A DNA stretch of 64,000 nt from Bacteroidales bacterium (GTDB taxonomy: Bacteria > Bacteroidota > Bacteroidia > Bacteroidales > VadinHA17): positions 73,355 to 137,354 of the forward strand of contig WXFD01000019.1 in the NCBI GenBank assembly GCA_009877105.1, written 5' to 3'. How positions within the stretch are numbered: the stretch's first letter is position 1; every line of letters begins with the position of its first letter. A program made the position numbers and the translations under genes. A model generated the notes under the pieces. It did not search any database. It was not told the DNA's origin and saw only the letters and a list, made by a program, of their open reading frames with translations. Positions 45,229 to 55,000 of the stretch are shown here, in pieces.

Positions 45229-47103
45229 TTATTGTTTTCCGTGCAATTCACCGCCAACGGTTAGTGTGAAGGTACCCCATGTTACATCTCTCCTGATCTT
45301 TTGCCAGTCCTTTACTTCATAGCAGGCAAGAAACCTTATTTTATGCCCCGGAGGACAGACGTCAGAAATATGAATAAGTGATGACAGGGAATATCCATCA
45401 CCCCATTTGTCGGGCTGTATCTCATCATATAACCGTTCCCCGTCTATGTATGGGTCATCATAATATAGCCTCAGTCTTTTGCTTCCGTTTGATATCTCAT
45501 AAATCATAACGGTTTCTCCCGGTTCAGCGATGTTGTTCCCGTTGCCGCTGCCGAAAACCTCGCTGTCGCCATCGTCGATCCCAAGATGCGTAAATTCAGG
45601 AACATCAAAAAAGACAGGAACATAAAATTCATCCTTCCACACCCTGTTTTTTCCGTCCCTGATCGCAAGGTTGAATCTTATCATGAAAGGAGAACCGTCG
45701 GAGGGCGGTTTGTTGCGGGCAGTAATTTTAAATCCCTGCGGCAAGGCTTTCAGCTCACATGAAGGAAGAGAGCCCAGTTCAATAACCGGATTGGCGATGG
45801 AAACTCCCGGAACATCGGTGCTCAGTGTAACTAAGACCTTCTCTGCCTTGCTCCCTCCCCTGTTGAGAAAAGTCAGATTCAGTGAATTTTCATCTTTCTG
45901 ATCGAGAAATGATCCTTTGTCATTTACATTATGTTTGATAAATACAATTTCTGGAGGATCCTTTTTCCTGAAAATTCCGATCTGGTGATTCTCATTGTCT
46001 GTATCAACGGTGATCCTTCCCGATTTGTCGCTAGTAAGTTGACAAATCTTTGCAGAACCGGTTGAATGACTGTAGTCGAGAATTGTATATACGGTATTGG
46101 GTGAATACAACGGAGCTGTTTTCACCCTTATGTTCACTCCCTTTAGCGGCTTGCCGTCAGGCTCCCATGATTTTGTGGAAATTCCGAATCCGCCCCTGGT
46201 AACTCCTTTCATGTCGATGAAACCAGGTTCGTTTAGATTACTTTCCACCTCATAACCCCATATCCTGAAATCCGGGTATATATCTGAGTGATGCCAGCGC
46301 TCAGGTGCCGGTTCAGGATTCCTGAAAGCCTCAGCCACAAACTCAAATGCATCGCTGAACTGTTTGGGAGTGATATCATGGCTCCCTTCATACCTGAAAA
46401 GTCTGAAATCAAGATCTTTCTCGTTCAGTGCACCATTAATAACTTCATTGTTAAGATAATACAGTTCGCATTCCGTGCTTGTCGCAAATCCTGTCTTTAT
46501 GCCGATGAGGTTTTTAAACATGTTCCTGACCTGATACAGAGTGTGGCGCGCCGGGGTTCCGATGAAAAATTCGGGTGACCCTTTTGAGCTGAAAGCAGCG
46601 CAGATGAGATCAGGATACTGACCCGCAAGGAAGAATGACATTATTCCGCCCATACTGTGCCCGATAACACCCCTGGCTGATCTGTCAGGAATGGTACGGT
46701 AGGTTTTGTCGATATAATCAACCAGTTCAGGAAAATAATCCCTGAACTGTATATTGTATTTGATGTTTGAGTGGTTGCCTATATTGTATGGCCTCAGATC
46801 TGACTCCTCAGACCTGCCGTTCCAGGCAACCAGTATAACACCGTTGGCATTGACAAGCCCGCTTATTCCCGGAATGTCGAGTTTGTGATCACCGGTGTTG
46901 CCATGAAAATAATAGATAACCGGGTAATGCCTGTCAAGCTTGTGGTAATCTGCAGGCAGGAAGATCCTGTATGGTTTTGCCCTGTTGAAAACCTTGCTGA
47001 AATGCATCATGTCTTCCTGGGCATACAACACCTGTGATGATGCAGCATACAGTACCGCTGCCGTCAGGAGAGTCATTTGAAAGTTCTGGAAAAAGCTTCT
47101 CAT
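45229..47103 (-). CDS. exported esterase (alpha/beta hydrolase) with long beta-rich C-terminal region
   Basis: 624 residues with a signal peptide ending YAQ. Residues about 35-280 form an esterase-D/feruloyl-esterase-like alpha/beta hydrolase: VIYYFHGNTGDHKL gives the oxyanion region, GHSMGG near residue 148 carries the nucleophile Ser, and YEGSHDITP near 240 the His. The remaining 340 residues are beta-rich, with several immunoglobulin-like stretches (LTFLNRGGSKAEKVLVTLS, GNNIAEPGETVMIYEI), and may bind carbohydrate. It probably removes acetyl or feruloyl esters from the glycan. It is the first gene of the operon; a TAAATTTG promoter element lies 33 bases upstream. Confidence 0.82.
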   Translation of the reverse strand: MRSFFQNFQMTLLTAAVLYAASSQVLYAQEDMMHFSKVFNRAKPYRIFLPADYHKLDRHYPVIYYFHGNTGDHKLDIPGISGLVNANGVILVAWNGRSEESDLRPYNIGNHSNIKYNIQFRDYFPELVDYIDKTYRTIPDRSARGVIGHSMGGIMSFFLAGQYPDLICAAFSSKGSPEFFIGTPARHTLYQVRNMFKNLIGIKTGFATSTECELYYLNNEVINGALNEKDLDFRLFRYEGSHDITPKQFSDAFEFVAEAFRNPEPAPERWHHSDIYPDFRIWGYEVESNLNEPGFIDMKGVTRGGFGISTKSWEPDGKPLKGVNIRVKTAPLYSPNTVYTILDYSHSTGSAKICQLTSDKSGRITVDTDNENHQIGIFRKKDPPEIVFIKHNVNDKGSFLDQKDENSLNLTFLNRGGSKAEKVLVTLSTDVPGVSIANPVIELGSLPSCELKALPQGFKITARNKPPSDGSPFMIRFNLAIRDGKNRVWKDEFYVPVFFDVPEFTHLGIDDGDSEVFGSGNGNNIAEPGETVMIYEISNGSKRLRLYYDDPYIDGERLYDEIQPDKWGDGYSLSSLIHISDVCPPGHKIRFLACYEVKDWQKIRRDVTWGTFTLTVGGELHGKQ

Positions 47104-47538
47104 TTAATTTGCAAGGAAAATAGTTGACAGGATGACAAATTTAATGATTATTTCAAAACCTTATTAATGCGAAATGATTATTTTTGTTTGATAATATACA
47201 TCTTATAAAAGCTTTCATTTAATATGCTCCTACAAAGTGTTGAATGATTTTAAGTTTGAACCGGCAGATTGGCCCAGGTATGTCTGTCCCCGTGCAGTTC
47301 TTTGTTTGAATACGGAAAATAAATGATGAAGGCAAGAAGGACTTAATCATGTCAGGATGGTTTCAGCGGGGTCAGCCTGGGATATGCAGAACAAGGTCAT
47401 TATCGGGTCAGCGGATAATATAAAGCAGACAGATATGAACCCCACATGATACAGAATCAAAAACAAGCATGAAAATATAATTCATGCGGGTTCCATGTGA
47501 ATCATTTAATATTTAGTAGTATATAAATTTAATATCAT
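47104..47538. other. divergent intergenic region, esterase / beta-helix protein
   Basis: 435 bases without a gene. The left end carries the -7 element above and an 11-base direct repeat, aatgattattt, at 47143-47153 and 47173-47183. On the plus strand TATTTTTG at 47179-47186 could be a -7 element, though it would leave a leader of about 350 bases before the beta-helix gene. No remnant gene or RNA gene was recognised. Confidence 0.35.
47136..47143 (-). promoter_or_regulatory. predicted -7 element of the esterase operon
   Basis: The minus strand reads TAAATTTG here, fitting TAnnTTTG, 33 bases before the esterase start codon. No spaced TTTG was found further upstream, so support is partial. Confidence 0.35.
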
Positions 47539-49740
47539 ATGAAAAAGGTGCATTTAATGCTTGTCGGGTTATTGTTATGCCCGCAGCTTCTTCCGCAGTA
47601 TTCCCCCGTTGCACACCGGTATCTCACGCCCGGTGAGATTCCCGTCAGTTCTCCGGGGAGCTATGCCGGAGACGGCAGGAGATTCGTACTTGTGAATGAT
47701 ATCAGTGCAGAAGGAAGCGCATTGTTCCTTGGAAATAATGTTACCCTCGACCTGAACGGATATACTCTCAGATATGCTGCCGGCGGCTATGAACATATTC
47801 CGAATTCGGGGTTTGAAGAAGGATCGTCCGGCTGGGATCTTTCAAAGGCACCCGGGGCTGAGATCCGTAACACTGAAGAGGTTCATGTTTTCATGGGCAG
47901 TAAGCTTATGAGCCTGCAGCCCGGTGATGAAATCGTGTCGCAATATGTGAATCTGCCGGTTGCCGGCAGATCGTATTTTGCAATGTGCGGGATTACTGGC
48001 AGGTATTATCATGATATGAAGAAATACCCGGATGATGAAATGAAAGTGAGCATTTTTGTTGAGGATGCGCAGGGCCGGAACGTGGTATGCTCCACAAAAT
48101 ACGGCGACGGCACGAGGATCAGCTGCCCGGTTGAGAAGAAATCTCCCCGTCTGGGAGGCGGATTTGTATTTGCTCATCTGCATGGATTGCCTGCAGGAAA
48201 ATACAGGGTCAGGATTAAGGCAGACACCGACTGCCTGGTTGACGAGATTGATATTCGTCCGGCAATGGATGCGGGTATAAGCATTATCGGAAATACGACT
48301 CCACTGGCTCATTACGATCATATTATCGCGGAATCATATCCTCCGGTCACACCTGCCTTCTATGATTTTACCGGCGACTTTGAGCGGAACCTGCCCTTGC
48401 CATCCCTGCCGCATATCAGCGGTTCAGGGGTTATCACGATTAAAAACGGGATAATTGAAGCAGGTACCCCGGGAATCCAGTCGTGGGGTATCCAGTCATC
48501 CGCACCCGACGTAATGGTTGTCCTCGAAAACGTCAAAATTGTGACTGCGGGTATCAGCTGCGGAAGCGCCGACATATTGCAGACAAAGATAAAAAACTGC
48601 AGGTTTGAGGCGGATGTTCCCTTTCTCATTCAGCGGCATGTTAACCATTGTTCGGTTCTGATCCGGGGCACAAACCCATCGGAAGTGTCCAATTCGGAGT
48701 TCTTCGGAGGCCAGGGATGCCTGTCGGTAACAGGAAAATACTCTGTTGTGCATGATAATCTTTTTGTAAACGACCAGTGGGTTACAAATCATTACAGCAT
48801 CATGGGTACGGGCGACAGCTCTAAGATCTTCAATAACAGGTTCGAGCCAAAACAGGGTTCGGGTATTTATGTATCGAGATATACTGAAGTTTTCAACAAT
48901 CTTTTCAAAATTGAGACATCGAAACCGACATGCGAATACGGAAGGGAAGAATACAGTACCGCTGCAATCAGGCTTGGTGATTACAATGCCGCACCAGGTT
49001 CCCGGAATGCATCTGCCGGCAACAGGATACATGATAACCGGATCTTCATAACGGCAAGGGATTTTGGGCCGGCAGAATATATTCCCATGTGCTGGGGAAT
49101 ATATTACAGTGCAAGCGGCGGGGAGAATTACGTGTATGACAATGAATTCGCCGTTGAAAAGACGGATCCTTCCTCCAGGGTAATTACAGCGGCCCTGTAT
49201 ATCTGCGGCGGGCCCAGATACTATGGAGGACAGTTTTACGGCAATGTCATAAGAACCAATGTGCCTGCAGCCTGGATAGCTTCAATGTACGGAGGCGCCG
49301 CCAATTCAGATATTTATTGCAACACGGTGATCGCAACCGGCAATGATCCCTTTAAAACATTCCGCATGGGAAGCTCAGGCTGTGATGATTGTGTGGCAAA
49401 GCTTATAAAATTCAGGTCAAATTTTGTCAGAGGGCAGGAGTTCGGTATTGATGCCACCGACCAGGATCATTCATTTACCGTGTACTGGACCCTGAATGCT
49501 GTTCTGATGGATAAACCGGGCAGACCTGGGAAAAACCGGGATGTGACTATATTTGACAATACCGGGAAAATTGCCGTGCAGGGCAAAACAAACAATCAGG
49601 GAAAATTCAGTGCTGAACTTCCGGAATATCAGGCGAACGGAAAGGACAGGATTTTTTTCACACCCTACACCATTGTATCAGGAAGCAGCTCAATCACGAC
49701 TGACCTGAACAGGAATACGGATGTAATTCTTACGTACTGA
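47539..49740 (+). CDS. exported right-handed beta-helix protein with an inserted beta-sandwich domain
   Basis: 733 residues with a signal peptide (about 1-19). The first coils of a parallel beta-helix (RRFVLVNDISAEGSALFLGNNVTLDLNGYTL) are interrupted at about residues 85-240 by a sandwich resembling CBM4/9-type modules: NSGFEEGSSGWDLSKAPGA, then GKYRVRIKADTDCLVDEIDI. The helix resumes at SGSGVITIKNGII and runs to about 640 (SNSEFFGGQGCLSV, SKIFNNRFEPKQGSGIYVS, IHDNRIFI, ENYVYDNEF). The last 80 residues look immunoglobulin-like (VTIFDNTGKIAVQGKTNNQGKFS). The fold is shared by pectate lyases, polygalacturonases and epimerases; no catalytic site could be named. Confidence 0.75.
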   Translation: MKKVHLMLVGLLLCPQLLPQYSPVAHRYLTPGEIPVSSPGSYAGDGRRFVLVNDISAEGSALFLGNNVTLDLNGYTLRYAAGGYEHIPNSGFEEGSSGWDLSKAPGAEIRNTEEVHVFMGSKLMSLQPGDEIVSQYVNLPVAGRSYFAMCGITGRYYHDMKKYPDDEMKVSIFVEDAQGRNVVCSTKYGDGTRISCPVEKKSPRLGGGFVFAHLHGLPAGKYRVRIKADTDCLVDEIDIRPAMDAGISIIGNTTPLAHYDHIIAESYPPVTPAFYDFTGDFERNLPLPSLPHISGSGVITIKNGIIEAGTPGIQSWGIQSSAPDVMVVLENVKIVTAGISCGSADILQTKIKNCRFEADVPFLIQRHVNHCSVLIRGTNPSEVSNSEFFGGQGCLSVTGKYSVVHDNLFVNDQWVTNHYSIMGTGDSSKIFNNRFEPKQGSGIYVSRYTEVFNNLFKIETSKPTCEYGREEYSTAAIRLGDYNAAPGSRNASAGNRIHDNRIFITARDFGPAEYIPMCWGIYYSASGGENYVYDNEFAVEKTDPSSRVITAALYICGGPRYYGGQFYGNVIRTNVPAAWIASMYGGAANSDIYCNTVIATGNDPFKTFRMGSSGCDDCVAKLIKFRSNFVRGQEFGIDATDQDHSFTVYWTLNAVLMDKPGRPGKNRDVTIFDNTGKIAVQGKTNNQGKFSAELPEYQANGKDRIFFTPYTIVSGSSSITTDLNRNTDVILTY

Positions 49741-50272
49741 GTATCGTGATCCGGTTCCGGCAACCATGACTGCTGCAGCCTGTGTTTGACAAACCTAATG
49801 AATTGACTGGCCTGAAAGATAAAAACAGATATTGGATTAATTAATATATATCAATCAAGTAGTTGATATATATTAATTATTACACTAATATATGTCAATA
49901 TGATCTTGCTGTCCATTATCACAGCCCTGCTTTTTTCATTTAAAGTGAAAATGTTTGGAATACAGGAAAATGCCTTTAATATCTTCCTTTATCCTGCGGC
50001 TCCTGCCCCGATCATTCCCATGGCGCTATCCGGCTCACAGCCGGGCATAACATAAAAGTTCCTGCCACTCTTTCCGGATATCACAAAAAAATCAGAATTG
50101 TTTTTATACTGACTTTCTTTTTGTAACTTGTCGTGATATGCTGATCCTTAATCTTCAGCACAGTATGAATATTCATGTTACAGCAGTGAAGAACATCATG
50201 AAAGTGACACATGATCATGAAGGATTCACATCAGTTATCAGGTATTTATTATTTTAGTCAGATTATTTCCTT
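49741..50272. other. intergenic region with a perfect inverted repeat
   Basis: 532 bases without a convincing gene, between the beta-helix and DUF6807 genes. The notable content is the inverted repeat and third half-site at 49838-49899. A 51-codon frame (49900-50055) begins inside the third half-site and has no family likeness. No TAnnTTTG promoter was found just before the DUF6807 gene. Confidence 0.45.
49838..49899. promoter_or_regulatory. 17-bp perfect inverted repeat plus a third half-site
   Basis: TAATTAATATATATCAA (49838-49854) and its exact reverse complement (49863-49879) flank an 8-base spacer. A third copy, TAATATATGTCAAT (49886-49899), lies in the same direction as the first, 44 bases on. 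The half-site matches the repeats upstream of the GH36 gene (24044-24079). The AT-only stem and lack of a T-run argue against a terminator; an operator for a dimeric regulator fits better. Confidence 0.5.
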
Positions 50273-51199
50273 TTGAAAGACACTTCCGGCATATTGATGG
50301 TATTTTTCTGTTTTCTGATTTCATGCGGCACTTCGGCAGAAAGAAAGGAAGGCTTTGAGTTCAGGCAGAATGAACAGGGGCTTGATCTTTACGAATCAGG
50401 GGATCCGGTGTTCCATTATCAGAGGGAACCCGGGGTTATCGGCAACCAGTACATCTGCAACAATTACCTGCACCCGCTCTATTCTCTCGACGGGGATACC
50501 CTCACGGAAGAAGCTCCGGAGGACCATCCTTATCACAGGGGCATCTACTGGGCGTGGCACCAGATTTATATAAATGATCAGAGTATTGCCGACGGATGGA
50601 TAATGGAGAATATTTCGCAGGAGGTAATCCGGCTGACAACCTGGACAGATGAATCTACTGCTGTACTGGAAGCCGATGTGTTGTGGAAATCACCCTTATG
50701 GCACGACCGCTCCCCGTTTGTCAGGGAGCATACCGTCATCACAACTCACAGGAAAGAGGAGTTATTGAGGATAATTGATTTTGAGATTGGATTAAGGGCA
50801 CTTACCAATGGAGTGAGCATCGGCGGGTCTGACGACGAAAAGGGCTACGGAGGATTTTGTGCCAGGATAAAGCTTCCTGATGATGTGGCATTTGTTTCCG
50901 GTAAAGGAACAGTAATGCCTCAGAATCTTCAGATCGATGCAGGGGCCTGGATTGATATATCGGGATCATTGGGCAGCCCCGGCCGCAAAAGCGGACTTGC
51001 CATCATATGCGATCCGCAGACCCCGAATTATCCTGCACCATGGATCCTCAGGCAGAAGGGCAGCATGCAGAATATTGTGTATCCGGGACGACAGCGGGTA
51101 ACTTTGCCCGTCGACAGTGATCTCGTATTAAAGTACAGGATCATAGTACATTCCGGACAAACTGATTATCTGACTGATAAAAAAGTGATGATTGATTGA
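50273..51199 (+). CDS. DUF6807 (PmoA-like) lipoprotein
   Basis: 308 residues from a TTG at 50273; a stop codon lies 18 bases upstream in frame, and the first ATG (50297) would cut off the positively charged end of the signal peptide. The lipobox is LISC. The family signature is EDHPYHRGIYWAWHQI near residue 82, with later YGGFCARIKLPDD and GRKSGLAIICDPQTPNYPAPW. DUF6807 proteins, named in databases as PmoA family without any methane-oxidation role here, often sit beside Gfo/Idh/MocA and DUF1080 genes. Function is unknown, possibly sugar binding or modification. Start of a plus-strand run ending at the GH106 gene. Confidence 0.82.
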   Translation: MKDTSGILMVFFCFLISCGTSAERKEGFEFRQNEQGLDLYESGDPVFHYQREPGVIGNQYICNNYLHPLYSLDGDTLTEEAPEDHPYHRGIYWAWHQIYINDQSIADGWIMENISQEVIRLTTWTDESTAVLEADVLWKSPLWHDRSPFVREHTVITTHRKEELLRIIDFEIGLRALTNGVSIGGSDDEKGYGGFCARIKLPDDVAFVSGKGTVMPQNLQIDAGAWIDISGSLGSPGRKSGLAIICDPQTPNYPAPWILRQKGSMQNIVYPGRQRVTLPVDSDLVLKYRIIVHSGQTDYLTDKKVMID

Positions 51200-51295
51200 T
51201 GACTCATAGTTTACGGATTACTGACAAAATGGCTTCATGTTGTTCCTGCCGTATTGCCGAATAACCAGGCAAAAATCGGACTAAAATTACCTTCA

Positions 51296-52009
51296 ATGAA
51301 AACAAGGATCTTCATACTGACCAGCATTATGATATCTGCTGCCTTCATGGGCTACAGCCAGGATAACCTGTATTTCAACAGATCGCTCCAGGATTTCGCT
51401 TCCAAAATGCAGATATCAAGCGGTACGCCGGGGTATCGTGCAGGCGACCGGGACGATTCCGCCGTGGAAGGTTCAGAATACTTTAACGGGAATTTTGCCA
51501 ACGGAGAAATATATACTATTGAAAAAAAAGTGTTTACAGATATTCCAATGAGGTATAATGCATACCATGGACAGATTGAGATCATGATGCCCGATCAGAC
51601 CATCCGGATCCTCGGAAACATAGATAACATTGAGAGAATCGTATTTGATTCATCCACTTATGTTTACAGGTCTTTCGCTATAGGAGGGAAAATGATCGCT
51701 GGTTTTCTTGTCCAGATCTGCAAAGGCAAAAATCAGCTTCTCAGAAGAGATTATAAAGTCTTCATGGCAGGAAAACCATCGGACGGGATCGTAAATGAGA
51801 TCCCCCCAAAAATAGTTGACAGGCCCGCGGAGTATTATATCGATACGGGTACCGGAATGCCAAAATATTTCAGGTCTTCCCGTGAACTGTCTGATATCCT
51901 GGGCAGGAACAGCCAGGAAATAAACTCCTTTGTCAAAAAGGAAAAGATCAATTTCAAAAAAGAAAAAGATCTGGTAAAACTGTTTTTATATATTGATTCC
52001 CTAAATTAA
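51296..52009 (+). CDS. exported protein of unknown function
   Basis: 237 residues from the ATG at 51296, which begins a signal peptide (MKTRIFILTSIMISAAFMGYSQ); the frame extends 14 codons upstream without signal features. I do not recognise a family. Visible features are YFNGNFANGEIYTIEKK, PMRYNAYHGQIEIM (a pattern common in conserved secreted Bacteroidota proteins), a central beta-rich region, and a charged Lys-rich C-terminus (KKEKINFKKEKDLVKLFLY). It ends 7 bases before the GH106 gene and is probably co-transcribed with it. It may be a general envelope protein rather than part of glycan degradation. Confidence 0.7.
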   Translation: MKTRIFILTSIMISAAFMGYSQDNLYFNRSLQDFASKMQISSGTPGYRAGDRDDSAVEGSEYFNGNFANGEIYTIEKKVFTDIPMRYNAYHGQIEIMMPDQTIRILGNIDNIERIVFDSSTYVYRSFAIGGKMIAGFLVQICKGKNQLLRRDYKVFMAGKPSDGIVNEIPPKIVDRPAEYYIDTGTGMPKYFRSSRELSDILGRNSQEINSFVKKEKINFKKEKDLVKLFLYIDSLN

Positions 52010-52016
52010 CCCGTAA

Positions 52017-55000
52017 ATGAAAAAGTATTTTAACCTGTCAGGTCTTTTGTCACTGACCGTTGCCTGCTGTATTGCAATGAGCTGCAGACAACATCAGGTA
52101 AGCAGACTGAACCCTTCCGCATTCGCAGTTCCACCGTCTTCCAGTTACATTCATGCCTGGTGGCACTGGCTCGATAATGCCGTAACCAGGGAAGGTATTA
52201 CGAAGGATCTTGAAGCGATGAAGGATCAGGGTATTTCCACAGCAACCATCCTGAATGTAGGGCTTTTCAATGAGAGGGATCTTGGTGTCCCGCCGGTGAA
52301 ATTTGCTACTGAGGAATGGTACCGGATGTTTGAATGGGCTCTTTCCGAAGCTGACAGGCTTGGCATGACCCTGGGCGTGCATAACTGCGACGGATGGAGT
52401 TCAAGCGGAGGACCATGGATTGATCCTGCCAATTCGATGAAAAGATGTGTTTGGAGCAGATCGGTGGCCGAAGGAGGGAAAAAGTTGGAAATCAGATTGC
52501 AGGAACCTGCCGCCAGTCATAATTTTTACAGGGATATCTGCGTTCTTGCGGTACCTGCCTCCGACGGGATCAATTCTTTTCAGAAGGCGGCACCTGAAAT
52601 TAAGGTGAATGGGAAAGCCGGCAGAACAATTCTTTATGATGCCAATCCATTAAGCAGCGAAGAAATAAGAAACGGTTCCACAATAGACGTTTCATTCGTT
52701 AACGATTTTCAGATGTCATCGCTGGCAATCCATCCCAGGGTGGAATTTGCGTGGACAAGCCTCGACGAGATCAGTTTTACACTTGAACTTAAAGTATCAA
52801 AGGACGGGAAAATATTTAAAACCGTCAGGGAATTTTCAGGTCCTCCCCTAAACAGGACAACTATCCTCGAAACTGGTCATCAGTCGGCGAAATATTTCAG
52901 GCTGGAATTCAGGGATCTGGCTGGCGTGGATGCACTGGATATTTCCGAGCTTGAACTTCTTAATGAAAATGAGGAGCCTTCATATCACACGGTGATACCC
53001 TACCATCTGGAAAAAACCTGTACCACAATGGCCCATAAGCTGGATGATTTTCAGGTGGAGGGAGAGGATCAGCGATTTTCGGTCCCTTCCGGTTCGGTTG
53101 TTAACCTTACAGGCAATATGGACAGGGAAGGTAATCTGAAATGGGATGCGCCGGCAGGTAAATGGGAGTTGTTGAGGATTGGATATACCACGACGGGAGC
53201 CATGAATGCACCGGCAACCAGTGCCGGCAGGGGACTGGAATGCGATAAGATGGATACAGCGGCCCTCAATCTCCATTTCCGGAGTTTCCCCGCAAAGCTT
53301 ATCAGCCATGCAGGAAAATATACAGGAAATACCTTTGAATATCTTTTTATCGACAGCTGGGAATGCAGATATCAGAACTGGACCTCGAATTTTGCCGGTG
53401 AATTCAGAAAGCGGAGAAAATACGACATAATCAACTGGATGCCTGTTATCTGCGGTATTACAATAGATAATCCTGCTACCACCGAAAGATTTTTGCAGGA
53501 TTTTCAGCTTACAATAGCCGAACTTATCGAAGAGAACTACTACCGGCATTTTCACAGGCTCTGCATGCAGAACGGCCTGAAATCCCATGCTGAAGTTATT
53601 TACGGAGGCACCGGATATCCTCCTGTTGATATTCTTCGTTCAAACAGTTATGTGGATGTTCCCATGTTCGAATTCTGGGCCAATCCTGACAGGAGGACAG
53701 GCCTGGTAAACTACAGGCCGGTTGAAAAAACCTCATTTCCCATGCCGGCATATGCCGGAGCCCTGTATGGTAAAAATGTGGTACCCGCCGAAGCCTATAC
53801 CGGATATGCCAATTACAGTGAGTATCCATGGAACCTTAAGTTATTCGGGGACAATGCTTTCTGTTCGGGGATCAATCAGATGGTGCTTCACAGCTATGTC
53901 CACCAGCCGTTTGACAAAAAGCCCGGAATCACTCTCGGAATGTTCGGACAGAGTTTTAACAGGCACAATCCATGGTGGAGCTTTGCATCACAGTGGTTTA
54001 CCTATCATGCACGGGTCCAGTACATCCTGCAGCAGGGCGTCACGGTTGCGGATATTCTGTGTTTTACAGGCGACCGGTTTTATCTCGATCCTGAAAATCA
54101 GAGTGACCATCGGCTGCCGCCAGGTTACAATATTCAGCTGTGCAATTTCGATATTCTTAAAAATCATTGCCGGGTTGAGGATGGCAAACTCCGTCTCGAT
54201 AACGGACTAAGCTATGATATTCTGCTTTTGCCCGATGATATTTATATGAATCCAGTGACAATTGAAAGAATCGGGGAACTCGTTAAAGCAGGTGCCACGG
54301 TCGTTGGGCCAAGGCCAGGCCGGGCGCCAGGATTCCTGGACCATGTTCAGAATGATAAGATTATCGGTGAGATCTCTGAAAATGTTTGGGGAAAAGCGGG
54401 AACCGGCGGGATAAATGAGAATAAGTACGGTAAAGGGCATGTTTATGCTGGCCTGAAGCTTATGGACATTATTGATAAACTAGGAATCCGGCCCGATCTT
54501 TCCTGTAAAGTCAGCGACGGCGGGAAGCTTATTTACATTCATAAAAAAGCAGGTCCGGATGATATTTATTATATTGTAAATCAGGAAGACAGAGTTTGCC
54601 ACAGTGAGCTTGCTTTCCGGATCAGGGGAAAATATCCTGAAATTTGGGATCCGCAGTATGGAAAAACTTACAGGGTAGAAGATTTCAGTGAATCTGAAGG
54701 GCGGACAGTAATAAATCTTAAGTTTCAGCCGCGCGAATCCCTATTCATTGTATTCAGGGATAAGCTTTCATCTGATATTCCGGCATACAAGGAACCAGAA
54801 CACAAATATATACCCGCTGATTTAAAGGGGACGCTTGAATTCGAGGATTTGCCGGATAAAAAGCCGGTGGAGATAAATTCCCTTAAATCATGGATCACTT
54901 TCGACGATCCGGAAATTAAGTATTATTCAGGCAAAGCCAGGTACTCATTGAAGTTTGATCTTCCCGAAGAATTGATTCACGGGAAATCACTTTATTTATG

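Noticed and set aside
49900-50055. 51-codon plus-strand frame with a hydrophobic start
   Set aside because: Its ATG lies in the third operator half-site, there is no promoter or family likeness, and the composition looks like chance in AT-rich DNA.
50273-51199. Methane-oxidation role suggested by the PmoA family name
   Set aside because: The name is a database label; the protein is a lipoprotein in a glycan locus with no monooxygenase features.
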